Below, piece by piece: positions 21,042 to 33,846 of a stretch of DNA of 64,000 bases. A program made the translations under genes and the position numbers. Each line of letters opens with the position of its first letter. Within the stretch, counting starts at the first letter, position 1. The stretch covers positions 92,687,648 to 92,751,647 of the forward strand of contig CM024761.1 of assembly GCA_014218235.1 (NCBI GenBank), given 5' to 3'. Below the pieces are notes generated by a model. That model did no database searches, was not told where the DNA came from, and saw only the letters and a list, made by a program, of their open reading frames with translations. Origin of the DNA: Colocasia esculenta. Its lineage: Eukaryota; Streptophyta; Magnoliopsida; Alismatales; Araceae.

Positions 21042-23340
21042 ATGGCGAGCCATTGTAGGCGCAGTACCCAGGCTCGAAAGGACGAGCAGAGGTGTGAGGA
21101 GAGGGGTGAGCAGTAGCCCCCAGCACCCCAGGGTCCCACGGTACTCCCTCCACCACCACTTGTAGATTATGGCATGTTCATGCAAGGCCTGGTCCAGGCG
21201 ATGCAGACTCAGGCTCAGCCACAGGCTGAGTTGCAAGCTCAGTTGCAGGCACATGTTAGAGTTGTTAAATAGGGAATAGTCTGTTTTGTTGGTTGTATTA
21301 TTGCTTATGTGTTGTTTGTTGTCTCAGGCTTAGGCTCCAGCTCCAGTTCCCCAGGAGCATGGCCATGGTGGTCCATCCATCATGGAGAGGTTTAAGAGGA
21401 TGGCTCCACCTCCTTTTAAGGGGGAGAGTCAGCCCCTCCTAGTAGAGAGCTGGTTGAGAGAGGTGGAAAAGATCTTCCGGGCTATCAGGTGTGCGGAAGA
21501 GGATAAAGTCAGTCTGGCTACTTATATGCTACAAGAGAGAGCTGATGTTTGGTGGGCCTCTGTGCTACGTATGAATTACAAGGATGGTGCTATACAGGTG
21601 ACTTGGGCCAAGTTCACTAGACTCTTTCGGGCCAAGTTCACTAGACTCTTTCGGGCCAAGTTCATCCCTGAGCACATTCAGGACAAGATGGAGCAGGAGT
21701 TCCTATCTCTCACACAAGGCTCGATGACGGTCTTGGAGTACGAAGCCAGGTTTCCTGAGCTTTCCAAGTAAGCTCCCCACATTATTACAGACGAGCATAG
21801 GAAGGCCAAGAAGTTTGTGATGGGGCTCAAACCATCACTCAGGTTGAGACTGGTTGCTTTTGACCATCAGACTTTGGATGAGGCTCTCAGCACAGCATGT
21901 AGATAGGAGAGCGAGATGGATCAATAGTTATAGGAGAAAAGGGCAGCCTAGAAGAGGTCAGCACCACCTTTCCAAAGGCATGATAGGAAGAAGGCAGCGG
22001 TGTACCAGTCGCCACAGCGTTCTGTAGCAGCTCTGAGTCAGCAGGTAGTTGTACCCCAGACACCCGCTTCAGGCCCAGTGACAAGAAGCCATGTCCTCAT
22101 TGTGGAAGGACACACGGAGGATCCGAGTGTTGGAAGCTAGCAGGGAAGTGCCTGAAGTGTGGCAGCACCGAGCACCAGATCAGAGATTGCCCCAGGCTTC
22201 AACCGTTTGCTCAGAGAGGAGCGCCAGCCCCAGTAGCGGCAGCAGCAACGACACTAGTGATAGGGAAATCAGGAAGGCCTTGGACCCAAGCCCGAGTGTA
22301 CGCACAAACTCGTGAAGACGCAGAGCAGGCCGAGAACGTCACAGAAGGTACGGTCTTAGTTATAGGTGTGCAGGCTCGAGTATTGTTTAATACGGGTGCT
22401 ACACACTCGTTTATTTCCGAGCAGTTTGCTAAGCAGTTAGCAGTAGAGTTTGGAGTTGAGGCAAAGGAGTTAGAGGTTCCCTTGTCTGTGCACACACCAG
22501 TTGTTACAGTAGCAACCAGGAAGTGCATTCTATCCTTACATGTGTGCATTGAGGAGCGAGGCTTGTTCAAGTGCTTCTACTTGCTCAAAATGAAGGACTA
22601 CGATGCTATACTTGGTCTGGATTGGCTTGAGGAGAACTATGCCTTGGTTGATTGTAGGGGGAAGAAGATTACTTTCTGTATTCCTGGAGAGGATGAGTTC
22701 TCACATCCGTTGCCAAGGAATCTAGTGGGAGGGTTTGTGATCTCCGCCATGAAGGCTATGAAGATGGTGAACAAGGGTTGTGACGCTTTTCTAGCCAGTG
22801 TGGTCTTAGTTCCTAAGGCCGATTAGTCACCTACCCTTGAGGAGATCGAGGTTGTGCAGGAGTTCCTAGATGTGTTTCCTGGTGATTTGTCTAGATTGCC
22901 ACCAGCAAGGGAGATAGAGTTCACTATAGAGTTGCTTCCATGCACCTCACCTATCTCTAAGGCTCCCTTCTAGATGGCACCTGCGGAGTTAGCCGAGATG
23001 AGGAAGCAGTTGTAGGATTTGCTTGATAAGGTGTTCATTCGCCCTAGTGTGTCACCATGGGGCGCACCTGTGCTATTCGTGAAGAAGAAAGATGGTACCC
23101 TCAGGCTTACAACAAGCTCAATCAGGTGACAGTGAAGAACAAGTACCCATTGCCGCGCATAGATGATTTGTTTGATCAGCTGCAGAATGCATCCGTGTTT
23201 TCTAAGATAGATATGCGATCCGGCTACCATCAGTTAAGGATCAAGGGAGAGGATGTGTCCAAGACTGCATTCAGGACCCGCTATGGACATTATGAGTTCC
23301 TTGTACTTCTATTTTGTCTGACTAATGCCCCTGCAGCATT
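21042..23340 (+). pseudogene. gag-pol: Element B: Ty3 gag, protease, RT N-terminal part
   Basis: The ATG at 21042 opens a 71-codon Gln/Pro-rich first exon, followed by an apparent intron (21255-21333). Next comes the capsid part (ERFKRMAPPPFKGESQPLL..WWASV), with a direct duplication of a 21-base unit near 21609-21655 (ARLFR-type repeat). Two zinc-knuckle motifs follow (CPHCGRTHGGSEC, CLKCGSTEHQIRDC; 22090-22200). The protease active site is FNTGA near 22386, Asp replaced by Asn. The RT start has a deletion of about 10 bases near 23085 that removes the CIDYR-type motif. Many in-frame stops are TAG where relatives have CAG. There is one frameshift near 22075. The frame is cut at 23340 by solo LTR C and resumes at 26983. 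Confidence 0.9.
21255..21333 (+). other. Apparent spliceosomal intron 1 in gag of element B
   Basis: A 79-base AT-rich stretch begins GTTAGAG and ends GGCTTAG. Removing it joins the 213-base first exon in frame with the capsid exon and also removes an in-frame TAG. An alternative acceptor six bases upstream (CTCAG at 21327) keeps the frame but leaves the TAG. Element D has an intron at the same codon after an exon of the same 213 bases. Confidence 0.65.
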
Positions 23341-24610
23341 TGTAACGACCCTCTTTATACTGGTATGATTATACCAATCCACATCGATATAAAGGGCACC
23401 GTCATAGTGAGACATGTACCCAACACAATACAGTAGGTAGAGATGTACATAAATAATAAAAGGAAGTACAGCGGAAATAAAAAATAATCTTATTCCATCA
23501 TCATTCTCACATTCCACAGTCTATATAGTAGCATGAAAATAAATCAAAGTCCACAATTATACAAGCCCATAACATATCACCATTGTCCACATACTAGTAA
23601 AAGAAAGTACAAGCTATCAAATCGTCCTCCACAAGCTCTGCTACTTCTCTCACTAGGAGTCGCTCCTCACAATGTCCTCCTCAAGTACGGGGACACCTGT
23701 CTCACCTGTATGTTAAAGTAAGTATGAATCTTCATAAAGACTCAACAAGTAACCCATTGGCAGATCCTTACACATATCACATTCATGCTATTCTTTTAAA
23801 CAATAAGAGAAGTTTTGCACCTGGTTCATGTCATAATAAACAAATACATATGAGTAACCTATAACATGCTTTCTACACATGGTCTTTAAGTTTAAACATG
23901 TCATTAAATACAACTCATTCACAATATTTTTCCACATAACTTGATTATGGAATTAAGCACATAGTTACTAACAAACCTAGCATGATATCTATCATTTTTC
24001 ACATGCTTTTATATCACATAATCACACAATTTCTTGCTTTTTTAACATAATTAAATCATAATCACATGGTTTCACATTGATTCACATTGTAACACATTTG
24101 CACATCTCTTTCACATAAACACATTACACATTTACACATGTTTCACATCTTTACACATTAATTACCGTGACACATAGTCCGAACCACCATAATGAAGGAC
24201 ACACATAACACATAACACATACCTGTCACCTAGGCATTATAGTGACGAATCTTGGTAATTGCACAGAACCGGGAGAAGCCCTCTCCACCCTAACCAGTGG
24301 TACTTGTCCACCTCCACGATTTCATCCTGATGCCCATTAGATATCACATACACATTGAGCCTTCCCATAGGGACTTTTCTACAGTGCGGCTCCAAAGCCT
24401 TCTATGGTAGCAGTGTCAATTTCGGCACACATTTAATTAATCACATTGTCTAACTTAATCACATGATAAACATCATTTTATATGCACTTATTGGTTCATT
24501 CACATGTACGTCATGCAAATACATATGCATTAGTTTATAGAACCTATCATGACTGTCTAACAGTATCAAATCATGCATAACAGTACCTAAACATGATACT
24601 AATCACTGAA

Positions 24611-25691
24611 AAATATCGTTTGCCCATGGTGTACATCTCCGAATATTGAGGATTACAACCACCTTTTTATGAAGGGCGACCTGGCGGCCTCCCTGTGGCA
24701 CTGGTTTATGCCGCTCATCAGTCCTAATATTCATCTCCAAAATCACATTACGACAAGAATTTGGAATTTCCTCTCCACTATAAATATTTCTTCATCCTTG
24801 GACTTTCTTGCTACTCATTGTCTCCTCCTCCTGCTGTGGGGGATCTAGAAATGGAGATGTCAAGCTAGGTTTGAGAGTAAGCGGTTTTCTATGGGGACTG
24901 TCATTAAAAGCATCCATTTTATGGTAGCCCACTCCCTGGCAAATACTCACTTTAAAGTGGAGCCCTTCGTTGCTGATCTGTAGGTTCTTCAACAATTTGG
25001 CTTCTCCCCGTCCTTCTCTAGCAAGCAGATGAAGCTAATTCGGTGGATGCCTCCTATTAATGATTATTGTTTAAATGTGGATGGTGCAAGTAAAGGTAAT
25101 CCTGGCATATGTGGGGGAGGCAGATGTATCCGAGATGGATGGGGTTCTCTTGTGGTGGCTTTTGCTCACTTCTACGGCCAAGGGAATAGCTTGATCGCTA
25201 AAGCAAGAGCTTTGTGTGATGGTCTTCGAATGGCTGATTTTCTTGGCATCCGCCTATCTATCATTTATTCAGACTCCTTAGCTTTAGTCAACTCCTTTAA
25301 ATCCATAATTTGTCCTTCGTGGCAAGCTTACAGGTGGTGGCGAGAAGCTGAGGATTGGATGAAAGTTCGAGATCCGTTATTGCGCCATTGCTACAGTGAA
25401 ACAAATCAAGTTGCAGATGCTTTGGCTAATTTTGGTTGCTGGTCTAAGGAGAACAATGTGTATTGGGGGTCTAGAAGCATCCCTCATATTTGTAAAGGGC
25501 CTTTAGTTTTAGATAGAACCGGTCTCTATCATGTTAGAATTTTTTGATCGGGTAGTTTTCTTGTATCATCACTCTTTTTATCATATATGGTTTTGACCCA
25601 GGTCTAATCTGGTGGAGTGAGAACATTCTCCCTCTCTGAGGGAGGGTGCGCACTCCCAACATTACACTTGAGGACCGCTTTAAAAAAAAAA
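24611..25691 (+). mobile_element. 5'-truncated LINE (non-LTR retrotransposon)
   Basis: An insertion within the antisense LTR C ends in an A-rich tail (25681-25705). Left LTR sequence stops at AATCACTGAA (24610) and resumes at about GAATAATTATGC (25698). About a dozen LTR bases are missing at the join and no clear target duplication is visible. The insert carries only the 3' end of the second ORF, the usual product of incomplete reverse transcription. Confidence 0.85.
24640..25547 (+). pseudogene. LINE ORF2 C-terminus: zinc-finger tail and RNase H
   Basis: The last 172 codons (25029-25545) form an open plant-type RNase H domain. It has LNVDGASKGNPG with the first catalytic Asp, ARALCDGLRMA, YSDSLALVNS with a further Asp, and NQVADALANFG. 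This is characteristic of plant L1-like LINEs. Upstream, a frame with LFMKGDLAASLWHWF is typical of the region before it, but stops and frame changes break it. A stop at 25546 precedes a 3' UTR of about 130 bases with GTGCGCACTCCC and then the A tail. It is not expected to be active without its reverse transcriptase. Confidence 0.85.
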
Positions 25692-26982
25692 GAAAAAGAA
25701 TAATTATGCATAATATGACTTTTAATCACTTTATAATTGCAAACAGTACTTACAGATGTCAAAATAGTCCCAAATTTTAACCATAAACCCTACGCATGGA
25801 ACATATTATATGGGTAAGTTTTCAGAAGTTTTGTTGTAGTATAACTATTTTTAACATTTAACATAGATCTCATGCAATTTAACCTAATAATTCAATTAGA
25901 CATGAATAACAGTGGACAGTCAGGTCTAATAGCCTCAAAACATGACAACAATAACCCTAAACTCATGAAAATTTCCTGCAACATTATCATGCATCATATC
26001 TATTTATTCTGAATTTAAATATGTGAAAACATGTATATTTCTCCATACCATAAATTCCATAATTCACAATTATTATCAAAAAATTATAAAAAATTTGGGG
26101 TCTAACCTAACATCATCCTTGAACATCCATAAATTTTATAACATGTGCTGACAACCAGAAATCCCAAAAATCACATCGTAGAGGCTAAACACATATTTCT
26201 GTAAAAAAAACAGATGAACTTGACGGCAAGGGTCCTACCGTCAGGGTGAGTTAACGACACAATCGATTGCCGTCAACTCATGAACTTAGCGGCAACAAGG
26301 TTGCCGTCAACCTCCTATCTGCGCACAATGCAGACCGAACTCAAGAAAACATAGAATTTGAGGGTCCAGGACACGATTTAAAAATCCGTAAAAATTCCTA
26401 AACTCTAGGTGATAAGTCTAGGGACGAAAACCCTAAGTTACTTGCCTTTTGAAAAATCTCAGAAGATCTAATTTTGGCGATGAAGCCCTCCTCGGCCAAG
26501 CCAAAGTGGTGATGATCTTCACCTTAATCTGATCTCCACGCTCTTGCAGTCAATCCCCCGGAGTTAGGAGAGCTCCTTCACCTCTAGAAGAACCTCCCAA
26601 ATGCAGAAGATTGCCGGTGAAGCCTCCCAATCGCCGGATCAAGCCTCTCAAATTCTCTCTTTTTCTCTCCCCGGAACCCAAATAGCCCTAGGTGAGAAAA
26701 GTCCTCTCCTAACCGAGATGCCTAAGTTATATAGGCATAGAGTCAGAGTAAACCTAGGTCTTATAAGTCCTAACCATTGGGGATTGGGTTTCCTAAACAA
26801 TCTCCAAAGAAAATGGGGCCATTTCAGACTTGAATCCAAAACATAGCCGGAGACGTAGACGGCCACATAGCTGCCGTCAACCTGCTCTTAACGTCAAGGA
26901 TGTTGACCTTAAATAGGGATTTTGGGCAAAACACCAAACATCAAACAGACATATAATATGTACAAAAATCTAGGGCCTTACA

Positions 26983-29344
26983 ACATTCATGGATCTCATG
27001 AACAAGGTATTTAGGCCATTATTGGATAGTTTTGTTGTGGCGTTCATAGACGATGTGTTAGTCTATTCTCCTGATGAGGCTACACACCGTGAGCATCTGA
27101 GGATTGTTCAGGAGATTGTCGAGAGCACAAGCTGTATGCCATGTTCAGCAAGTGCGACTTATGGATGCGCGAGGTTCACTTCCTTGGGCATGTCATCTCA
27201 TGCGTTGGAGTTTCTATTGATCCGGCGAAGGTTCAGGCGGTGTTAGAGTGAGAGACTCCGAGGACACCACCAGAGATCAGGAGTTTTCTTGGGTTAGCAG
27301 GCTATTACAGGCGATTCATTGAAGGCTTTGCCTCTATCGCAACACCTTTGACTAAGTTGACTAGGAAAGGAGTAAAGTATGTGTGGTCTGATGATTGTGA
27401 GAGTAGTTTCCAGATGTTGAAGACAAGGCTATCATCGGCACCCGTGTTGATCTTGCCTAGCAGTGGCGAGGGTTTTGCTATCTATTCAGATGCTTCCCAA
27501 GTTGGCCTTGGTTGTGTTTTGATGCAGCATGGTAAGGTAGTTGCCTATGCTTCTCACCAATTAAAGGAGAATGAGTGTAATTATCTGACCCATGATTTGG
27601 AGTTGGCGGCTATGGTCCATGCACTGATGATCTGGAGACACTATCTTTATGGTGTCATGTTTGAGGTGTTTACTGATCACAAGAGTTTGAGGTACCTTTT
27701 CTCTCAGAAGGAGTTGAACCTGCAGTAGAGAAGGTGGATAGAGTTCTTTAACGACTATGACTCCAAGCATCAGTACCATCCAGGGAAGACGAATGTCATG
27801 GTAGATGCGCTCAGCAGGAATAGGTCCTTACTTCGGCAGGATTGGATGATGCTTGAGGATGCGGCATGTGCTATGACCGAGCTAGAGCCACAGTTGTGTA
27901 AAGCTTTCGTGGCACAGCTGTCTATCTGATCCACAGTGTTGGACAAGGTGATTGAGCAGCAGGGAGCTGATCCTAGACTTTAGGAGATGGTGGGCAAGGC
28001 AGGCATTTCTCGGGATGAGGACGGTGTCATCAGATTTCAGCACCGAGTAGGTGTACTAGATGTAGTGGATGTTCATGAGCGAGTACTTGCAGAAGCTCAC
28101 AGATCACGGTTCTCCATTCATCCAGGTAACACCAAGATGTACCAGGATTTGAAGAGATCCTTCTGGTGGTCAGGCATGAAGAAGGATGTGGCAGAGTTTG
28201 TATCCAGGTGTTTCGTGTGTCAGCAGGTTAAGGCCGAGCGTCAGAGACCATCAGGCCTTATGCAAAAGATGGAGATACCTGTGTGGAAGTGGGAGGCAAT
28301 CACCATGGATTTTGTAACAGGTTTTCCCAGATCAGCTAAGGGCAATGACTCGATTTGGGTGGTTGTAGACTGTTTCTCCAAGACTGCTCACTTCTTGCCC
28401 ACAAGGAAGAAACAGTCTGTGGAGAGCTTGGTGAGGCTGTATATTAGTAGAATTATGAGATTGCATGGTGTGCCGAAGTCTATTATCTCTGACAGAGATT
28501 CCTGGTTTACATCGAGGCTGTGGCAGGGTCTTCAGAAGGCTTTGGGTTCTTAGTTGAAGCTTAGTTTGGCATTTCACCCTTAGAAAAATGGCCAGTTCGA
28601 GAGGATGATTCAGACACTCGAGGACATGTTGAGAGCGTGCGTGCTTGATTGGACGGGCGACTGGGAATGTCACCTACCTCTTGTGGAGTTTGCCTACAAC
28701 GACAGTTTTCATGCAAGTATCGTCATGGCACCATTCGAGGCATTGTACGGTCAGCCTTGTAGATCTTCTTTGTGCTGGGAGGAGAATGGCGATAGGTAGT
28801 TGGTTGGACCAGAGTTGGTGCAAGAAACATCAGATAAGATTCAACTCATCAGGTAGAGATTGGTTGCAGCGTAGGATAGGCAGAAGAGCGACGCCTACAA
28901 CAGAAGGAAGGATTTAGAGTTCGAGGTTGGCGAGCATGTTTTCCTCAAGGTTTCACCTACATGAGGAGTGGTTAGGTTTGGCAGGCATATTAAGTTGAGT
29001 CCGAGATTCATTGGCCCGTTTGAGATTCTCAGGCAGATGGGCGGTGTGGCGTACGAGCTAGCTTTACTCCCAGTGCTAGCTAGTGTGCACCCGGTCTTCC
29101 ACAAATCTATGCTCAGGACATACGTGCGAGATCCATAACATGTCATCAATCAGAGCCAATGGAGATTTAACTAGACTTGTCTTATGTAGAGTGATTGGTA
29201 GCTATCCTAGATCGGAAGGTTCAGCACCTCAAGAACAAGACTATTGCATCCGTGAAGGTGTTCTGGAGAAACTTCTCTCGGGAGGAGGCTACATGGGAGC
29301 TTGAGGAGGCCATGAAGAAGCAATATCCCCATCTGTTTGGTTAG
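26983..29344 (+). pseudogene. pol: Element B: RT C-terminus, RNase H, integrase, chromodomain
   Basis: After solo LTR C the frame continues with the RT catalytic FIDD (27043-27054). There is a frameshift near 27110-27150, then GHVIS, PEIRSFLGLAGYYRRF, RNase H (YSDASQVGLG, DHKSLRYLFSQKELN) and the integrase zinc finger (HRSRFSIH..CFVCQQVKAE). The catalytic core follows (TMDFVTGFP, SDRDSWF, a Glu-containing stretch near 28600), then the GPF tail (LSPRFIGPFEIL) and a degraded chromodomain near 29250. About ten in-frame stops are nearly all TAG at former CAG codons, including 28854-28856, shared with A and D. The natural stop is TAG at 29342. Confidence 0.9.
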
Positions 29345-29380
29345 TATTTCTGCTCTAACTTCGAGGATGAAGTTTTCTTT

Positions 29381-29393
29381 TAGGGGGAGAGGG
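29381..29393 (+). other. Polypurine tract of element B
   Basis: TAGGGGGAGAGGG lies directly before the TGTAAGGCCC LTR start. Confidence 0.85.
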
Positions 29394-30971
29394 TGTAAGG
29401 CCCTCAATTTCTATGCATATTATATCTATTTTGATGCTTTGATTGTTCTATCCGAACCTCTACTTTACGTCAACATCCCTTGATGTTAAGAGCTTGTTGA
29501 TGGCAACTTTAGTGCCATTTACCCTGTGGCCTGAGGATCTAGACGTCAACATCGATTGACGCCTGTTTCTGGTTGATGACTGTTATGTGGCCGTTTACTT
29601 TTCCGGATGTGCTTGGGATTTCAGATCTATAACTGACCCGTTTTCTTCGGAGTTTGATTAGGAAACCTATCCCCAATGGTCAGGACTTTTAAGACCTAGG
29701 ATTCCCTGACTGTATTGCCTATTTAACCTAGACATCTCGGTTAGGGAAGGGCTTTAGTTCAGAAGAGAGGCTTTCTAGGTTTTGGGAAGAGAAAGAGAGA
29801 ATTTGTGAGGGCTTGATCTTGTGATTGGAAGGCTTCACCGGCGACCTTCTGTGACTGGGAGGCTCTCCTGAAGGTGGAGAAGCCCTCCTAACACCGGGGA
29901 ATCAACTGCTCAAGCGTGGAAGTCAAATCAAGGTAAAGATCATTATCTCTTTGGCTTGGCCGAGAAGGGCTTCATCGCCAAAATTAGATTTTCAAAGGTT
30001 TTTAGTGAGGCAAGTAACTTAGGGGTTTCGTCCCTAGACCTATCACCTAGAGTTTATGTATTTTTTCGGATTTTTAGATCGTGTCCTGGATCCCGAAATT
30101 CTGTGTTTTACTGTGTTCGGTCTGCACTTTCTGTTGACAGGAGGTTGACGACAACCTTATTGCTGCCAAGTTTCTGAGTTAACGACAATCGATTGTGCCA
30201 TTAACCCACCCTAATGGCAAGCCCCTTGCCGTCAAGTTTATCTGGTTTTTATAGAACTGTGGATTTAATTGTGTGAGGTGATTTTCAGAGATTTCTGAAT
30301 GTTTGCACATGTTATAAAATTTCTGGATTATTAGGTATGTTATTAGGTTAAATCATGAATTCCTGTTAAAGTTTTGATAATAATTGAGAATAGTGGAATT
30401 TTTGTTATGGAAAATTATGCATGTTTTGATGAATCTAAATCCAGAATAAATAGATATGATGTATGAACTTGTTACAGAAAAATTTCATGAACTTAGGGTT
30501 ACTGTATACATGTTTTGAAGCTGTTAGATCCAACTGTTCACTGTCTATCATGTTTAATTGAAATATCTTATAAAATTGCATGAGATCTCTGTTAAATGTT
30601 AAAAATCGTTAAACTATCATGAAAATTCTGAAAAATTAACCATGTGATATGTTCCATGCGTAGAGTTTGTCATCAAAATTTGGCACTGATCTAATATCTT
30701 TATGTACTATTTGTAATTGTAAAGGTATTAAAAGCCATATTAAGCATGATTATTCAAGAAATAGTAAATTTAGTGATTAGTTTCATGTTTAGGTACTGTT
30801 ATGCATGTTTCAATATCTTAGATAGTCATGATAGATTTGGTAAACTGAAATATAAGTGTTTGAATGGTATACATGTTAATGGACCAATTAGTGCATAAAA
30901 AATGATGTAAATCATGTGATTAATTGAAATAATGTGATTAAGTGGATGTGTACCGAAATTGACACTGCTAC
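29394..30971 (+). mobile_element. 3' LTR of element B (left part)
   Basis: It begins TGTAAGGCCCTC and is collinear with other family-A LTRs. It contains a U3 hairpin array (about 29468-29590), a TATTTAA promoter candidate at 29720 and an R/U5 hairpin array (30150-30237). It stops inside the conserved block, just after GACACTGCTAC, where element D begins. The remaining right part should lie beyond the right edge of the window. Confidence 0.9.
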
Positions 30972-33830
30972 TATAGCGACCCTGCTTATACCAGTACGAT
31001 TATACTAATCCACATCGATACAAAGAACGCCGTCATAGTGGGACATTTACCCAACACTAAATGACAGATTGAGATGTACAAAAATATCAAAATTTACAGC
31101 GGAATTAAAAGAAGTATTCTTATTCTCATTCCATCATCATCACATATCCACAGTCTATATAGCAATAAAAGAGGTGCCAATGTCCACATTATTACAACCC
31201 CAAAATAAAATACATTGTGCATATGAATTACACAATTTCATTAATTACATACTAATGCAAGAAAAGTAACAACGTAGAAGTCTCCACAAAGGTACCTACT
31301 CCTCATGCTCGGAGTCGCTCCTCACTATGTCTTCCTTAAGAGTGGAGACACCTGTCACACCTGTACGCCAAAGCAAGGATGAGTCTTCTAAAGACCCAAC
31401 AAGCAATCCAAGAACAACATCCATACACATATCACTTACACATGCTGTCTTTTATCAATAAGGAGAAACACATGGTACATGCTTATAACAATTGACAATA
31501 TAACATAATCATCCTACACATGCTTTCTACACATAATATGTAACATGCTTTATAATTCAAACTCTATTCATATCATTGCACAATTCTACCAAATTAGAAC
31601 ATGGAGTTATGTACAAGGTAAATAACAAACCTAACATGGTATCTAAGCATTTTCACATGTAGTCTCTACACTTTATCACATGTTTAGCTTGCTGCTTTAA
31701 TATTAATAAAACACATTTACACTTGGTATCACATTTTCACATATTAACACTTTCACATTACGTTATCACATGCTCATATTCCACATTTGCACAACTACAT
31801 GTTCACATTCACATAATCACACTTTTACACTTAGTTGCCGTGACACATAGTTCAAACCATCATTAGAAGGACACACTTACACATATACATACCTGTCACA
31901 TAGGCAACACAGTGACGAATCTTGGTTAACTGCGCAGAACCGGGAGAAGCTCTCTCCACCCTAACCAGTGGTACTTGTCCACCTCCAGGATTTCATCCTA
32001 ATGCCCATAGGATATCACAACACATTGAGCCTTCGCATAGGGACTTTACTATAGTACGGCTCCACAGCCCTCTATGGTAGCAGTGTCAATTTCGGCAAAA
32101 TTTCACATTAAACACATTATCACTTTTTATCACATTGTTCACATGCACTATATAACCCATTTACATACACTTTCAAATGATTACACATGCTTCAATTTTC
32201 ATAAAATTATGCTACTATTTCACAGTGACAGTTAACTCATAACATAATCCTAATCATGCTTCTAATCATTGAATTTCACATACGTAAACTTAACATGCTC
32301 ATCATGGTCAATTTCCATTGTTAAACCAATAACAAAACCTACTATTGTCAAAACAGTATGAAACTTTTATCACAGACTTCACAGAGATCATTTGTCACAC
32401 ACCTAAATTTTCAGATTTTTCGAAATAGTAAAGTTAATTTTTAACATTTAAAATATATTACATACATATTTATCAAGAAATTCCTTTAAATATGATTCAG
32501 AGTGAAACAGTCATACCTAACCATTTCAAACCTTGAAAATAGTCAACATACGATCATGGAAAAATTATGAAACACTAATGTACCATGGATCTATTTATTT
32601 AGGATTTATCATGGTCAGATCATGCTCATTATTCATTTACAGAAATTTTAATAAATAACACTATGTACAATTTTTTGACCTATCCTCATGACATGACCTA
32701 CTGACTGTACCTCACCAAATATAATTTTCACAGTATGCACATATACCAAGAAAATCCGACAAACACACCATAGAGATCAAAACAACCATTCTGTAAAACC
32801 TGATAAACTTGGCGACAAAGGGGTTGCCGCCAACCGGGGTTAACGGCACAAGATGTTGCCGCTAACTCAAGATCTTGACGGCAGCAAGCTTGCCGTCATG
32901 TTCCTATCTGTAGAAGTGCAGATAGAACGCAAACAGCTTGACGAATTGGGGGTTCCAGGATACGAGAAAAAATCCAATAAAATCCTAGGACCTAAAGGAC
33001 ATGGGTAGGGATGAAATCCCTAGATCACTTGCCTGGAATCAAATAGCTAATGGGATTAATTTGTCGGAGAAGCTCTCCTCGGCCAGGCCAAGAAGAGACA
33101 CAAAATCCTCCTAGATCTGGTTCTTCACGCCTTCACAGGGGAGTCTCCAAAGTCGGGGAAGCTTCACAAATGTCCAAGGCTTCTTCCAGTTGATGAAGAT
33201 TGTCGTAAGATGCACATAAATGCCAGATCAAAGTCTCCAAAGTCTGGGTTTTCTCACAAAAAGCCCTAGGGTTCTCAAGAGCCAAAAGAACCTCTTCTGA
33301 GCGAAAATGGGGTATTTTATAGGTTTAAGGGGTTTGGGTACGCATTAAGGATAGGATCCTACCGTTGGAGGTGGGTTTCCTAATCCAGAACAGGAGAAAA
33401 TGCGTCCATTTCCAGATCTGAACCCGCAACAAAAATTGAGAAGTAAACGGCCATAATGCTGCCGTTAACAGGAAATAAATGACCATCGATCTGGACGTTG
33501 ACTTGCCCTTAATGTCAAGGGATATTGACGTTAATTGGCATGCCGGCCAGAAGACAGAAATCAGATAAACATGCATTCACCATATAAATTACATACTCTA
33601 TACATCATATTATTTAAATACAATATGTACAACTTAAATAAAAACAATATGTACATAAATAGACATGTATATACATATGTAGATATACACAACATCATTT
33701 AAACATAATATGTACATGAATAAACACATATATACATATTCACATATGCACATAAACAATATACACAAAAGTAAATAAACATCATATGTCAAAGTCCGTA
33801 GAATGAGAACAAAGTTCAAGGGCATTACAC
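30972..33830 (-). mobile_element. 3' LTR of Ty3 element D, antisense
   Basis: On the minus strand it begins TGTAATGCCCTTGAAC at 33830. It ends at 30972 in a changed terminus (GGTCGCTATA where GGTCGTTACA is expected). It is about 2859 bases long and keeps the conserved block (31880-32100), hairpin arrays (32800-32910; 33460-33545) and a minus-strand TATAAAAT near 33314. The left flank GCTAC (30967-30971) is the probable target duplication; its partner is outside the window. Confidence 0.9.
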
Positions 33831-33846
33831 CCTCTCCCCCTATAAG
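33831..33846 (-). other. Polypurine tract of element D
   Basis: The minus strand reads TTATAGGGGGAGAGGG immediately before the LTR start at 33830. Confidence 0.85.

Larger units (their letters stand above)
23341..26982 (-). mobile_element. Solo LTR C, antisense, inside RT of element B
   Basis: On the minus strand it begins TGTAAGGCCCTAG (at 26982) and ends GAGGGTCGTTACA (at 23341), the ends of family A. No internal region is present, so it is a solo LTR left by LTR-LTR recombination. The flanks are gcatt and acatt, a 5-base target duplication with one change. Removing it rejoins the RT frame (NAPAAF-MDLMN). It holds a LINE insertion; without that it is about 2.56 kb. It keeps the conserved block (24215-24430), hairpin arrays (26218-26312 and about 26845-26920) and a minus-strand TATA-like site near 26726. 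Confidence 0.93.
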
